Made by a program: the position numbers and the translations under genes. This document shows positions 1 through 7,838 of a stretch of 44,884 bases of DNA, one piece after another; positions within the stretch are counted from its first letter, which is position 1; each line of letters begins with the position of its first letter. A model generated the notes under the pieces. That model had not been told where the DNA came from. It searched no databases and saw only the letters and a list, made by a program, of their open reading frames with translations. The stretch comes from JALORV01 sp035498175 (GTDB lineage: Bacteria; Pseudomonadota; Gammaproteobacteria; Burkholderiales; Burkholderiaceae_F), in assembly GCA_035498175.1 (NCBI GenBank), contig DATKAJ010000086.1:1-44884 (forward strand), in the 5' to 3' direction.

Positions 1-1260
1 GGCATTGCCGACGAAGGGCTGCCATTGCGACGGCAGCACGACGCCGTTGCCGCCCGCCATGCCATTGAGAATGCTTGCCGCAGAAGTGAAGTCGCTCGCC
101 CGGAAGAAAACCCACGCGACGACGACGGCGACGAAGGTCACCAGCGTCGCCAGCGCCCGTTCGCCGCGGCCGACTGCCGTAGATACGCGGCCGCGCAGCG
201 ATCGCCAGCCGTGGTTGATGACCAGATACGCCCCGTGAAGGCCGCCCCAGAACACGAACGTCCATTCGGCGCCGTGCCACAGGCCGCCGATCAGCATCGT
301 CAGCATCAGGTTGCGGTAACGGCCGAGCTTCGAGGTCCGGTTGCCGCCGAGCGAGATATAGACGTAGTCGCGCAGGAAGCGCGAAAGCGTGATGTGCCAG
401 CGCCGCCAGAACTCGATGATGCTGCTCGCCTTGTACGGTGAGCCGAAGTTGAGCGGCAGAGTGATGCCGAACATGCGCGAGGCGCCGAGCGCCATGTCCG
501 TGTAGCCGGAGAAGTCGAAGTAGATCTGGAACGTGTACGCCAGCGCCGCGCCCCACGCCTCGAGCAGCGACAGATGCGTCCCGGCGGCCGCGCTGTCGAA
601 CGCCGGCGTGGCGAAGCCGGCCATCTCGTCCGCGATCACGGTCTTCTTGAAGAGGCCGAAGATGAACATCGTCAGGCCGACCGCGATGCTGTCCCAGTTG
701 AGCCTGTAGGTCTCGCGCTGCCCGAACTGCGGCATCATTTCCTTGTGATGCAGGATCGGACCTGCGATCAGGTGCGGGAAGTAGGTCACGAACAGCATGT
801 AGTGCACGAAGTTGTATTCGCGCGCCTGCCCGCGATGCGCGTCGACGAGGAACGCGATCTGCGTGATCGTGAAGAATGAGATGCCGAGCGGCAGGATGAT
901 CTGCGGCAGCGGACCCGACGCAATGCCCAGCTTGTGCATGCTGGACAGAAAGAAGATCGCGTACTTGAAGTAGCCGAGCAGCGCGAGGTTGGCGACGATC
1001 GCGACGGTCAGCAGGCGCCGGCCGTGGGCCGCCTGCCCCGCTTCATGCATCCGTGCGATCCGCGAGCCCAGTGCATAGTTGAAGAGAACCGACGCCAGCA
1101 GCAGCGCGATGTAGCGCGGATCCCACCAGCCGTAGAACGCCAGGGATGCTGCAGTCAGCCAGCCCGCCGCCAGCCGGTGGCTGACTCGCGCCAGCGCGAA
1201 GAAGCCCACCAGCACGATGGGCAGGAAACCGAAGATGAAGGGAAATGAGTTGAAGAGCAA
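1..1260 (-). CDS. AlgI-like MBOAT O-acyltransferase (3' end outside window)
   Basis: Membrane-bound O-acyltransferase of the AlgI/DltB family, which transfers acyl (usually acetyl) groups to extracellular polysaccharide or another surface polymer. The reading frame is open for 420 codons and runs off the left edge, so the C-terminus (family length about 470-500) is missing. It opens LLFNSFPFIFGF, typical of AlgI starts. Towards the edge are FWRRWHITLSRFLRDYV, then YISLGGNR, then LIGGLWHGAEWTF, which holds the conserved active-site histidine of the family. The start appears to be TTG at 1260-1258, supported by a GGAG at 1270-1267. No partner (AlgJ/AlgX-like or SGNH protein) is visible because the operon would continue outside the window. 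The family is certain; the acceptor polymer is unknown. Confidence 0.9.
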   Translation of the reverse strand, partial: MLFNSFPFIFGFLPIVLVGFFALARVSHRLAAGWLTAASLAFYGWWDPRYIALLLASVLFNYALGSRIARMHEAGQAAHGRRLLTVAIVANLALLGYFKYAIFFLSSMHKLGIASGPLPQIILPLGISFFTITQIAFLVDAHRGQAREYNFVHYMLFVTYFPHLIAGPILHHKEMMPQFGQRETYRLNWDSIAVGLTMFIFGLFKKTVIADEMAGFATPAFDSAAAGTHLSLLEAWGAALAYTFQIYFDFSGYTDMALGASRMFGITLPLNFGSPYKASSIIEFWRRWHITLSRFLRDYVYISLGGNRTSKLGRYRNLMLTMLIGGLWHGAEWTFVFWGGLHGAYLVINHGWRSLRGRVSTAVGRGERALATLVTFVAVVVAWVFFRASDFTSAASILNGMAGGNGVVLPSQWQPFVGNA

Positions 1261-1455
1261 GAAGCGCTCCGGCCGCGGTCAGTTCCGGTCGCGGTTGCGA
1301 GTGACGACGGAACTTTTTCCGCGATAGGCGGGCGGAGTGTAGCGATCCCGGTTCTCGCGTCGCGACCCTCGCACCGACTACGGTCTTCAGAGCGTGCTGC
1401 GCCGTCCCCTAGCGCTTGAACGGCGGTCGATGTCCGCATGCCGTGCGACCCGCGC

Positions 1456-2505
1456 TCAAGTCGTCCCTGCAGGCAGCGCCACCGCGAGCCGCTCCGCCCA
1501 CGGCGAGAGCACGGGCAGGATGTCCGGTTGCAACGCCACACCGCGCTCGAGCTGCTCGCGACGCAGACTGATTCCCCGGTGCCCGGGCAGCCGCACGGCC
1601 TCGACGCCCGGCCGCGGCGGATTGCTGCGACAAGCCTCCACGAGCCAGTCCGCCTGTCGGAGAAATCCTTCGGCGCCGCCGAAGGCCGCGGGATCCCACA
1701 CCTGCACCATGACCGTCGCACCCCATCCCTCGGGCGGATCCGCGCGTCCATAGCCGGCCAGCGCACCGGTGAGCATCTCGACGATCAGCGCGAGTGCGTA
1801 ACCCTTGTGCCCCGCCTCGAGCCCGCCTGTCGGCAGGATCGTGCCCTTGGGTTCGCGGAACAGCACAGCAGGATCGTTCGTCGCGCAGCCATCGGCGTCG
1901 AGCAGCCACGAGTGTTCGAACTTCCTGCCAGACCGATGCAGGCGCGCCGTCATGCCGTTCGTCGTCAGCGACGCGGAGAGGTCGATCAGCACGGGATTGG
2001 TCGAGGTCGGGACGCCGAAAGCGAGCGGGTCCGGAGTGAACACCGGCCGGAGGCCGCCGTGCGGCGCGACGCTCGCCGCAGTCGGGTCCGAACACGTCAG
2101 CAGCAGCACGAAGCCCCGATCAGTGGCGCGCCTGAGGTACGCGGCCAGGCATGCGATGTGATGGCTGCGTCGCACGACGACCGTGCCGCTGCCGAATCGC
2201 TGCGCCTTGCCGATCGCGTCTTCGATTGCGCGCAGCGTCAGCCACGGACCGGGCAGCCGTTCGCCGTCCCACAGCGCGGTGCTGCTGCGCTCGCTAACGA
2301 CACGGAAACTGCCGCGCGGGTTCATGCGCCCCGCCTCGAGCTCGGCGAGGTACGGCGCCAGCAGCGCGAGGCCGTGTGTGTCGTGACCGAGCAGGTCGCC
2401 CTCGACAAGCACCTCGGCGACGTCGCCGGCCAGCGCGGGATCGAGCCGTGCCGCAACGAGCAGGTCCCGTGCGAACCCGCGCAACTCCGCGGCCGGGTAA
2501 CGCAT
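1456..2505 (-). CDS. Ldh_2-family (malate/L-lactate/ureidoglycolate type) NAD(P)-dependent dehydrogenase
   Basis: 349-residue member of the malate/L-lactate dehydrogenase family (PF02615), cytosolic NAD(P)-dependent oxidoreductases acting on 2-hydroxy or 2-keto acids such as ureidoglycolate, sulfolactate or 2,3-diketo-L-gulonate. Visible are the early HDTHG motif (His44), the second conserved His region RRSHHIACLAAY (His115/116), and GHKGYALALIVEMLTGAL in the C-terminal half. Its ATG shares one base with the TGA of the upstream SDR (TGATG at 2507-2503), so the two genes are almost certainly co-translated. It is the last gene of the leftward arm that starts at the operator-bearing gap 3246-3384. 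A second, diverged paralogue lies at 21865-22929. The substrate cannot be assigned from sequence; a hydroxyacid produced by the sugar-acid pathway is the inference. Confidence 0.9.
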   Translation of the reverse strand: MRYPAAELRGFARDLLVAARLDPALAGDVAEVLVEGDLLGHDTHGLALLAPYLAELEAGRMNPRGSFRVVSERSSTALWDGERLPGPWLTLRAIEDAIGKAQRFGSGTVVVRRSHHIACLAAYLRRATDRGFVLLLTCSDPTAASVAPHGGLRPVFTPDPLAFGVPTSTNPVLIDLSASLTTNGMTARLHRSGRKFEHSWLLDADGCATNDPAVLFREPKGTILPTGGLEAGHKGYALALIVEMLTGALAGYGRADPPEGWGATVMVQVWDPAAFGGAEGFLRQADWLVEACRSNPPRPGVEAVRLPGHRGISLRREQLERGVALQPDILPVLSPWAERLAVALPAGTT

Positions 2506-3245
2506 CAGTAGACGGCGCGCCCGCCCGACAGGTCGAACACCGCCCCGGTCGAGAACGAGCACTCTTCGGTCGCGAGCCATGCCACGAGCGCGGCAATCTC
2601 CTCCACCTCGCCAAAGCGCCCCATCGGAATCTTCGACAGCATGAAGTCGATGTGCGCCTGCGTCATCTGCGCGAACATCCCGGTCTTCACGGCCGCCGGC
2701 GTCACGCAGTTCACGCGGATGCCCGTCTTCGCGAGCTCCTTGCCAAGCGACTTCGTCAGCGCGATCACGGCGGCCTTGGAGGCGCTGTACGCCGAGGCGT
2801 TCGGATTGCCCTCCTTGCCGGCGATCGACGCGATGTTCACGATCCGGCCGTAGTTGTTCGCGGTCATGTGCGAAATCGCGGCACGGTTGCACAGGAACAG
2901 TCCCGTGAGGTTGATGTCGATAACCTCGCGCCACGCGGCCAGCGCGTATTTCTCGACCGTCGTGTTCGGTCCGGTGATCCCGGCGCTGCACACCAGCGCG
3001 TCGACGCGCCCGTGCGCCGCAATCGAGGCATCGAACGCGGCGGCGACCTCGGCCTCGCTCGTCACGTCGACCCGCACCACGTGGGCGCCCAGTTCGCGCG
3101 CCGCCGCGTCAAGTGCGCTTGCGTCGCGATCCCACAGGCTGACACGTGCTCCGGACGCGCGGAGGCGACGCGCGATGGCGTGCCCGATTCCGGCCGCGCC
3201 GCCGGTCACGATCGCAGCCCGTCCCTGCATGTCGAGTTGATTCAT
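2505..3245 (-). CDS. Short-chain dehydrogenase/reductase (SDR), sugar-acid island 1
   Basis: 246-residue classical SDR. The Rossmann glycine motif TGGAAGIG is at about residues 14-21, Asp39 at the end of beta-2 suggests NAD+ preference, and the catalytic set is Asn112, Ser140, Tyr153 and Lys157 (YSASK). The family oxidises or reduces alcohols, sugars and ketoacids. The start at ATG 3245 gives the usual SDR N-terminus; longer in-frame extensions would run into the divergent dehydratase gene. It is the first gene leftward from the shared regulatory gap and is followed with a one-base overlap by the Ldh_2 gene. Likely role (inference): dehydrogenase acting on the sugar acid or its keto-deoxy product. 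The substrate is not determinable here. Confidence 0.92.
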   Translation of the reverse strand: MNQLDMQGRAAIVTGGAAGIGHAIARRLRASGARVSLWDRDASALDAAARELGAHVVRVDVTSEAEVAAAFDASIAAHGRVDALVCSAGITGPNTTVEKYALAAWREVIDINLTGLFLCNRAAISHMTANNYGRIVNIASIAGKEGNPNASAYSASKAAVIALTKSLGKELAKTGIRVNCVTPAAVKTGMFAQMTQAHIDFMLSKIPMGRFGEVEEIAALVAWLATEECSFSTGAVFDLSGGRAVY

Positions 3246-3281
3246 GGATTCGTCCCCGCCGGCATGCGGCGCCGCGGCAGC

Positions 3282-3310
3282 ACTATATCGCGCGCGGCTA
3301 AATTGGTCTG
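3282..3310 (-). promoter_or_regulatory. Candidate sigma70 promoter for the leftward SDR-Ldh_2 operon
   Basis: On the minus strand a TATAGT (-10, plus-strand positions 3282-3287) lies 17 bases downstream of CAGACC (plus-strand 3305-3310), a weak -35. That -35 falls inside the operator-like element at 3302-3321, so a bound regulator would occlude it. The -10 is good and the -35 poor; this is a pattern call only. Confidence 0.4.
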
Positions 3311-3321
3311 ACCACTTGACC
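3302..3321. promoter_or_regulatory. GntR/FadR-type operator, copy 1
   Basis: ATTGGTCTGACCACTTGACC. It contains the perfect inverted repeat TGGTC-T-GACCA (3304-3314), which fits the TGGTnnnACCA-like sites of FadR-subfamily GntR regulators, followed by a further TTGACC. The identical 20 bases occur at 24678-24697, just upstream of a FadR-family regulator gene. This copy lies in the 139-base gap between the divergent SDR (2505-3245) and dehydratase (3385-5127) genes. It overlaps the -35 of the leftward promoter and abuts the rightward -35. The repeat is seen directly; the binding protein is inferred. Confidence 0.75.
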
Positions 3322-3329
3322 GGTTTCCG

Positions 3330-3358
3330 TTGACCCTCCCCGGACCCGTCGATACACT
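3330..3358 (+). promoter_or_regulatory. Candidate sigma70 promoter for the IlvD/EDD dehydratase operon
   Basis: TTGACC at 3330-3335, a 17-base spacer, and TACACT at 3353-3358, placing transcription start near 3365, about 20 bases before the ATG at 3385. The -35 begins nine bases after the end of the operator at 3302-3321, so a regulator there could repress or activate. The spacing is ideal and the hexamers match 5/6 and 4/6. Confidence 0.5.
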
Positions 3359-3384
3359 CGCCGCTCCTCACGCTGCAGAAGTCC

Positions 3385-5127
3385 ATGGCACGCAAGCCCC
3401 GCCGCAGCCAGGCCTGGTTCGGTCGCCTCGACCGCGACGGCTTCATCTACCGCTCGTGGACGAAGAACCGCGGCATCCCGCACGACCAGTTCGACGGCCG
3501 TCCGGTCATCGGCATCTGCAATACCTGGTCGGAACTCACCCCGTGCAACACGCACTTCCGCGTGCTGGCCGACCAGGTGCGGCACGGAGTGCTCGAGGCC
3601 GGCGGCTTTCCGCTCGAGTTTCCGGTGATGTCGCTCGGCGAGACTTTGATGCGACCGACGACGATGCTCTTCCGCAACCTGGTCAGCATGGACGTCGAGG
3701 AATCGATTCGCGCCAACCCGCTCGACGGCGTCGTGCTGCTGATGGGATGCGACAAGACGACGCCGGCGCTGCTGATGGGCGCGGCGAGCGTCGACCTGCC
3801 GACGATCGGGGTCTCCGGCGGGCCGATGCTGTCGGGCAAGTACCGTGGCGGCGAACTCGGCTCCGGCACTGGCGTGTGGCAGATGAGCGAGGCGGTACGC
3901 GCGGGCACGATGAGCCAGACCGACTTCTTCGAGGCCGAGAGCTGCATGCATCGGTCGCACGGCCACTGCATGACGATGGGGACCGCGTCCACGATGGCGT
4001 GCATGGTTGAATCGCTGGGTGTCGGCCTGCCGGGCAATGCCGCGATTCCTGCGGTCGACGGGCGACGCAATGTGCTGGCGCGCATGGCGGGTCGCCGGAT
4101 CGTGCAGATGGTCGAAGAGGATCTCGTGATGTCGAAGATCCTGACCCGCGCCGCATTCGAGAACGCGATCCGCGCAAATGCCGCGATCGGCGGATCCACG
4201 AATGCCGTCGTCCACCTGCTCGCGCTGGCGGGTCGCGCCGGTGTGTCGCTGGCGCTCGAAGACTGGGATCGCTTCGGCCACGACCTGCCCTGCCTGGTCG
4301 ACCTCCAGCCCTCGGGCGAGTTCCTGATGGAAGATTTCTACTACGCGGGGGGCTTGCCCGCCGTGTTGCGCGAACTCGGCGACGCGCTCAATCGCGACGC
4401 GCTGACCGCCAACGGTCAGACGATCTGGGACAACGTCAAGGACGCGCCGCGCTACGACCTCGAAACGGGGGGCAGTACCCGCAAGCGCGTGATCCGGCCG
4501 CTGAACGATCCCTTCAAGGCGAAAGCGGGCATCGCGGTTCTTCGCGGCAACCTCGCCCCCGATGGCGCTGTCATCAAGCCGTCGGCCGCGACGCCGGCGC
4601 TGATGAAGCATCGCGGGCGCGCGGTGGTGTTCGAAGACAGCGCGGACATGCACGCCAAGGTCGAGGACCCCGCGCTCGACGTGAAGCCGGACGACATCCT
4701 CGTCCTGAAGAACTGCGGGCCGCGCGGCTACCCGGGCATGGCCGAGGTCGGCAACATGCCGATCCCCGTCAAGCTGGTGCAGCAGGGAATCACCGACATG
4801 GTCCGCATCTCGGACGCGCGCATGAGCGGAACGGCCTACGGCACGGTCGTGCTGCACACGGCGCCCGAAGCGGCCGCCGGCGGCAACCTGGCGCTGGTTC
4901 AGAACGGCGACTTCATCGAACTGGACGTCGAGCGACGCAGCCTGCATCTCGAAGTCACTGACGAGGAGCTCGCACGCCGGCGCGCGGCGTGGACTCCACC
5001 GGCCGCACCGATGCCGCGCGGGTATACGAAGCTCTACTTCGATCACGTGCAGCAGGCCGACAAGGGCGCCGACCTCGACTTCCTCGTCGGCCGCAGCGGC
5101 TCGGCGGTTCCCAAAGACAATCACTGA
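3385..5127 (+). CDS. IlvD/EDD-family sugar-acid dehydratase (L-arabinonate dehydratase-like)
   Basis: 580-residue Fe-S dehydratase of the IlvD/EDD family, closest by recollection to L-arabinonate / pentonate dehydratases (about 580 residues) rather than to dihydroxy-acid dehydratase. It removes water from an aldonic acid to give a 2-keto-3-deoxy acid in the cytosol. The three cluster cysteines are present: Cys54 (TPCNTH), Cys122 (GCDKTTP, with the Mg-coordinating Lys124 position) and Cys195 (HGHCMTMGTAST). Also visible are AAIGGSTNAVVHLL, NCGPRGYPGMAEVGNM and DARMSGTAYGTVVLH. The C-terminus ends VPKDNH, as in family members. It starts 64 bases after the shared operator and heads an operon with Tag, a 2-hydroxyacid dehydrogenase and an ABC importer. 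Possible substrates include arabinonate, xylonate, fuconate and galactonate. Confidence 0.95.
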   Translation: MARKPRRSQAWFGRLDRDGFIYRSWTKNRGIPHDQFDGRPVIGICNTWSELTPCNTHFRVLADQVRHGVLEAGGFPLEFPVMSLGETLMRPTTMLFRNLVSMDVEESIRANPLDGVVLLMGCDKTTPALLMGAASVDLPTIGVSGGPMLSGKYRGGELGSGTGVWQMSEAVRAGTMSQTDFFEAESCMHRSHGHCMTMGTASTMACMVESLGVGLPGNAAIPAVDGRRNVLARMAGRRIVQMVEEDLVMSKILTRAAFENAIRANAAIGGSTNAVVHLLALAGRAGVSLALEDWDRFGHDLPCLVDLQPSGEFLMEDFYYAGGLPAVLRELGDALNRDALTANGQTIWDNVKDAPRYDLETGGSTRKRVIRPLNDPFKAKAGIAVLRGNLAPDGAVIKPSAATPALMKHRGRAVVFEDSADMHAKVEDPALDVKPDDILVLKNCGPRGYPGMAEVGNMPIPVKLVQQGITDMVRISDARMSGTAYGTVVLHTAPEAAAGGNLALVQNGDFIELDVERRSLHLEVTDEELARRRAAWTPPAAPMPRGYTKLYFDHVQQADKGADLDFLVGRSGSAVPKDNH

Positions 5128-5131
5128 GTCG

Positions 5132-5719
5132 ATGGGCGGCACTTCAATTTCGCCGGCAACACGGCGCCGCTGTGGCTGGGCCGGCGAGGATCCGCTGATG
5201 GTCGCCTACCACGACGACGAATGGGGCGTGCCGTCGCACGACGACCGGCACCTGTTCGAAATGTTGATCCTCGAAGGCGCCCAGGCCGGGCTGTCGTGGA
5301 GCACGATCCTGAAGAAGCGTGAAGCCTATCGCGAGGCCTTCGATGGCTTCGACCCCGACCGCATCGCGCGCTATACGCCGGCACGGGTCGAGAAGCTGCT
5401 GAAGAATCCCGGAATCGTACGCAACCGCATGAAGGTCGAAGCGGCGGTCGCCAACGCGCGCGCGGTGCGGTTGGTGCGCGACGAATTCGGAACGCTCCGC
5501 CGCTTCCTGTGGTCCTTCACCGGCGGCAAACCCATCGTCAACCGCTGGAAAAGCTATCGCGACGCCCCTGCCACGAGCGCGGAATCCGATGCGATGAGCA
5601 AGGCGTTGAAGGCGCGCGGCTTCAAGTTCGTCGGCTCGACGATCTGCTATGCCTTCATGCAGGCCACTGGCATGGTCGACGATCACCAGGTCGACTGCTG
5701 GCGCAGGACGGGCCGATGA
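5132..5719 (+). CDS. tag: DNA-3-methyladenine glycosylase I
   Basis: 195-residue TAG protein that excises 3-methyladenine from alkylated DNA (base excision repair). The zinc-snap ligands are all present: Cys14 (RRRCGW), His27 (AYHDDEWG), His185 and Cys189 (DDHQVDC). Glu48, equivalent to the substrate-recognising Glu38 of E. coli Tag, lies in LEGAQAGLSW. The C-terminal KARGFKFVGSTICYAFMQA block is typical. The start ATG is four bases after the dehydratase stop, with no clear Shine-Dalgarno, and its TGA overlaps the ATG of the next gene (ATGA, 5716-5719). A DNA-repair gene embedded in a sugar-acid operon is unexpected; it looks intact and is probably translated by coupling. Confidence 0.96.
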   Translation: MGGTSISPATRRRCGWAGEDPLMVAYHDDEWGVPSHDDRHLFEMLILEGAQAGLSWSTILKKREAYREAFDGFDPDRIARYTPARVEKLLKNPGIVRNRMKVEAAVANARAVRLVRDEFGTLRRFLWSFTGGKPIVNRWKSYRDAPATSAESDAMSKALKARGFKFVGSTICYAFMQATGMVDDHQVDCWRRTGR

Positions 5720-6681
5720 AGGCGCTGATTACGGACTTCGACTTTCCCGACATCCGCCTTGAGCAGCGGCTGTTCACCGAGGCCGGTGTCGAAGTCCGTC
5801 ATGCCCAGTGCCGGACCGAGGAGCAACTGATCGAGGCCGGCCGCGAGTGCGACGCGCTGCTGGTCCAGTACGCGCCGGTTACCGATCGCGTTCTGTGCGC
5901 CCTGCCGCGGGTCGGAATCGTCAGCCGCTACGGCGCGGGATTCGATACCGTCGACACGCGGGCCTGCGCCCGCCACGGCGTCTGGGTCGCCAACTCCCCC
6001 GACTACGGTGTCGGGGAGGTGGCCACGCACGCGCTCGCCATGGCGCTCGCGCTGCTGCGACACCTGGTCATTTATGACCGCGACGTGCGCGCGGGTCGTT
6101 GGAGCTATCTGTCGCCCGGCACGATTCGCCGCGCCAGCGACATGACAGTGGGCATCCTCGGGCTGGGCCGCATCGGCAAGCGCTTTGCGCACCTCTCACG
6201 CAACTGCTTCGCGCGCGTCATCGCCTGCGATCCGTACATCATCGACGGCGACTTTCCCGCGTACGTCGAACGCGTCGCGCTCGAGGAGCTGTTCGGCCGC
6301 AGCGACATCGTGTCGCTGCACGTGCCGCTCAACGACGAGACGCGCGGCATGGTGGGGCAATCCCTGCTCGGACGAATGCAGCGCGGCAGCCTGTTGGTCA
6401 ACACTGCCCGCGGTGCGGTCGTCGACATCGAAGCGGTCCGGGCGCGGCTCGATGACGGTACGCTCGACGGCGCCGCCCTTGACGTGCTGCCCGTGGAACC
6501 GCCGCCGGCCGGCCATCCACTGGCGCAGCACCCGCGCGTGTTGCTGACGCCGCACGCTGCCTTCTATTCCCAGGCGGCAGAGATCGAACTGCGGCGCAAG
6601 GCGGCGCAGAACATCGTGCAGTGGGCGCGGACGGGACGTCCCATGTATCCTGTGATTCAAGGGACGAAGATCCCGGCGTAG
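5716..6681 (+). CDS. D-isomer-specific 2-hydroxyacid dehydrogenase (PGDH/GyaR-like)
   Basis: 321-residue NAD(P)-dependent dehydrogenase for D-2-hydroxyacids (glycerate/glyoxylate/phosphoglycerate type). The N-terminal substrate domain contains SRYGAGFDTVD. The cofactor motif GLGRIG is at 149-154. The catalytic residues are Arg232 (NTARGAVVD), Glu261 (VLPVEPP) and His280 (TPHAAF). ATG 5716 overlaps the tag stop by four bases. It is followed after 44 bases by the ABC importer genes, so it probably belongs to one long transcript with the dehydratase. It has no ACT domain, so it is not the biosynthetic SerA form. Inferred role: reduction or oxidation of a small hydroxyacid released by the pathway (glycolate/glyoxylate or lactate/pyruvate). 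Confidence 0.93.
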   Translation: MKALITDFDFPDIRLEQRLFTEAGVEVRHAQCRTEEQLIEAGRECDALLVQYAPVTDRVLCALPRVGIVSRYGAGFDTVDTRACARHGVWVANSPDYGVGEVATHALAMALALLRHLVIYDRDVRAGRWSYLSPGTIRRASDMTVGILGLGRIGKRFAHLSRNCFARVIACDPYIIDGDFPAYVERVALEELFGRSDIVSLHVPLNDETRGMVGQSLLGRMQRGSLLVNTARGAVVDIEAVRARLDDGTLDGAALDVLPVEPPPAGHPLAQHPRVLLTPHAAFYSQAAEIELRRKAAQNIVQWARTGRPMYPVIQGTKIPA

Positions 6682-6725
6682 TTGGCGGACGCGCCTCCTC
6701 CGGCGCGCCAGGAGACAGAAACCAG

Positions 6726-7799
6726 ATGGCACAGGTCGCAATCCGCGGCGTGCGCAAGCGGTTCGGTGCAGCGACCGTGATCCACGGCGTCAACATCGAC
6801 ATCAGCGACGGCGAGTTCGCAGTGTTGGTCGGTCCGTCGGGCTGCGGCAAGACCACGCTGCTCCGGATGATCGCCGGACTGGAGGAAATCACCGAAGGCG
6901 AGATCCTGATCGGCGACCGCGTCGTCAACCGCGTGCCGCCGAAAGAGCGCGACATCGCAATGGTGTTCCAGAACTACGCGCTGTATCCGCACATGACAGT
7001 GCGCGACAACATGTCGTTCAGCCTGCGCCTGGCCAATGCGACCAAGGCGACGATCGATCAGCACGTTGCGCGTGCCGCCGACATCCTCGGACTCGGCAAG
7101 CTGCTCGACCGGTACCCCCGCCAGCTCTCGGGCGGCCAACGCCAGCGCGTCGCGATGGGACGCGCGATCGTTCGGGATCCTCAGGTTTTCCTGTTTGACG
7201 AGCCGCTCTCGAACCTGGACGCGAAGCTGCGCGTGCAGATGCGCACCGAGATCAAGGAACTGCACCAGCGCCTGAAGACGACGTCGGTGTACGTGACGCA
7301 CGATCAGATCGAGGCCATGACGATGGCCGACAAGATCGTCGTGATGCACGACGGCGTCGTCGAGCAGGTCGGCAGCCCGCTGGATCTTTACGACCATCCG
7401 GCCAACACCTTCGTCGCGGCTTTCATTGGCTCGCCGGCGATGAACCTTCTGCCGGGCGTCGTGCAGGCGAAGAACGGCTCCGTGCAGATCCAACTGCCGG
7501 ACGGCGGCGCACTGCCGCTGCCACAGGGCGCGTCTGCACAGGACGGCCAGCAGGTGCTGTTCGGCGTCCGGCCGGAGCATTTCACCGTCAACAGCGGCGC
7601 CGGAATCGGCACCGAGGTCATCGTGGTGGAACCGACCGGTGCCGACACGCAGCTGTACTGCAAATTCCTAGAACAGGAAGTCACCGCGACCGTGCGCGAC
7701 CGCACGGTGTGCCGTCCCGGCGACCGGATCACGCTGGCGCCCGACCTGGCGCGCGCGCACCTGTTCGATGCCGCTTCCGGAAAACGTCTGGTTTCCTGA
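6726..7799 (+). CDS. ABC sugar importer ATP-binding protein (UgpC/MsmK type)
   Basis: 357-residue ATPase of the CUT1 carbohydrate importer class, working at the inner face of the membrane. Walker A GPSGCGKT is at 36-43, the Q-loop Gln82 lies in FQNYALYPHM, the LSGGQ signature is at 134-138, Walker B LFDEP at 156-160, and the switch His is at 192. A C-terminal TOBE/regulatory domain spans roughly 240-357, as in shared ATPases such as MalK and UgpC. The start ATG 6726 has AGGAG at 6710-6714. It lies first in the importer block, ahead of the binding protein and two permeases, all on one strand. The dehydratase and dehydrogenase neighbours suggest a sugar or sugar-acid substrate. Confidence 0.96.
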   Translation: MAQVAIRGVRKRFGAATVIHGVNIDISDGEFAVLVGPSGCGKTTLLRMIAGLEEITEGEILIGDRVVNRVPPKERDIAMVFQNYALYPHMTVRDNMSFSLRLANATKATIDQHVARAADILGLGKLLDRYPRQLSGGQRQRVAMGRAIVRDPQVFLFDEPLSNLDAKLRVQMRTEIKELHQRLKTTSVYVTHDQIEAMTMADKIVVMHDGVVEQVGSPLDLYDHPANTFVAAFIGSPAMNLLPGVVQAKNGSVQIQLPDGGALPLPQGASAQDGQQVLFGVRPEHFTVNSGAGIGTEVIVVEPTGADTQLYCKFLEQEVTATVRDRTVCRPGDRITLAPDLARAHLFDAASGKRLVS

Positions 7800-7838
7800 T
7801 TCCAGACTTCACTCAGTGCCATTGACAAGGAGCTACGC

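Noticed and set aside
1456..2991. Extending the Ldh_2 gene upstream to a 511-residue protein.
   Set aside because: The extra 162 residues lie antisense-frame to the SDR coding sequence on the same strand and show no domain. The ATG at 2505, coupled to the SDR stop, gives normal family length.
3298..5142. A 614-codon minus-strand open frame opposite the IlvD/EDD dehydratase.
   Set aside because: The opposite strand encodes a textbook dehydratase with all three cluster cysteines. The antisense translation is His/Arg/Val-rich and has no family features; it is a by-product of high G+C.
5716..6681. Calling the dehydrogenase serA.
   Set aside because: It lacks the ACT regulatory domain, and the operon context is sugar-acid catabolism rather than serine synthesis.
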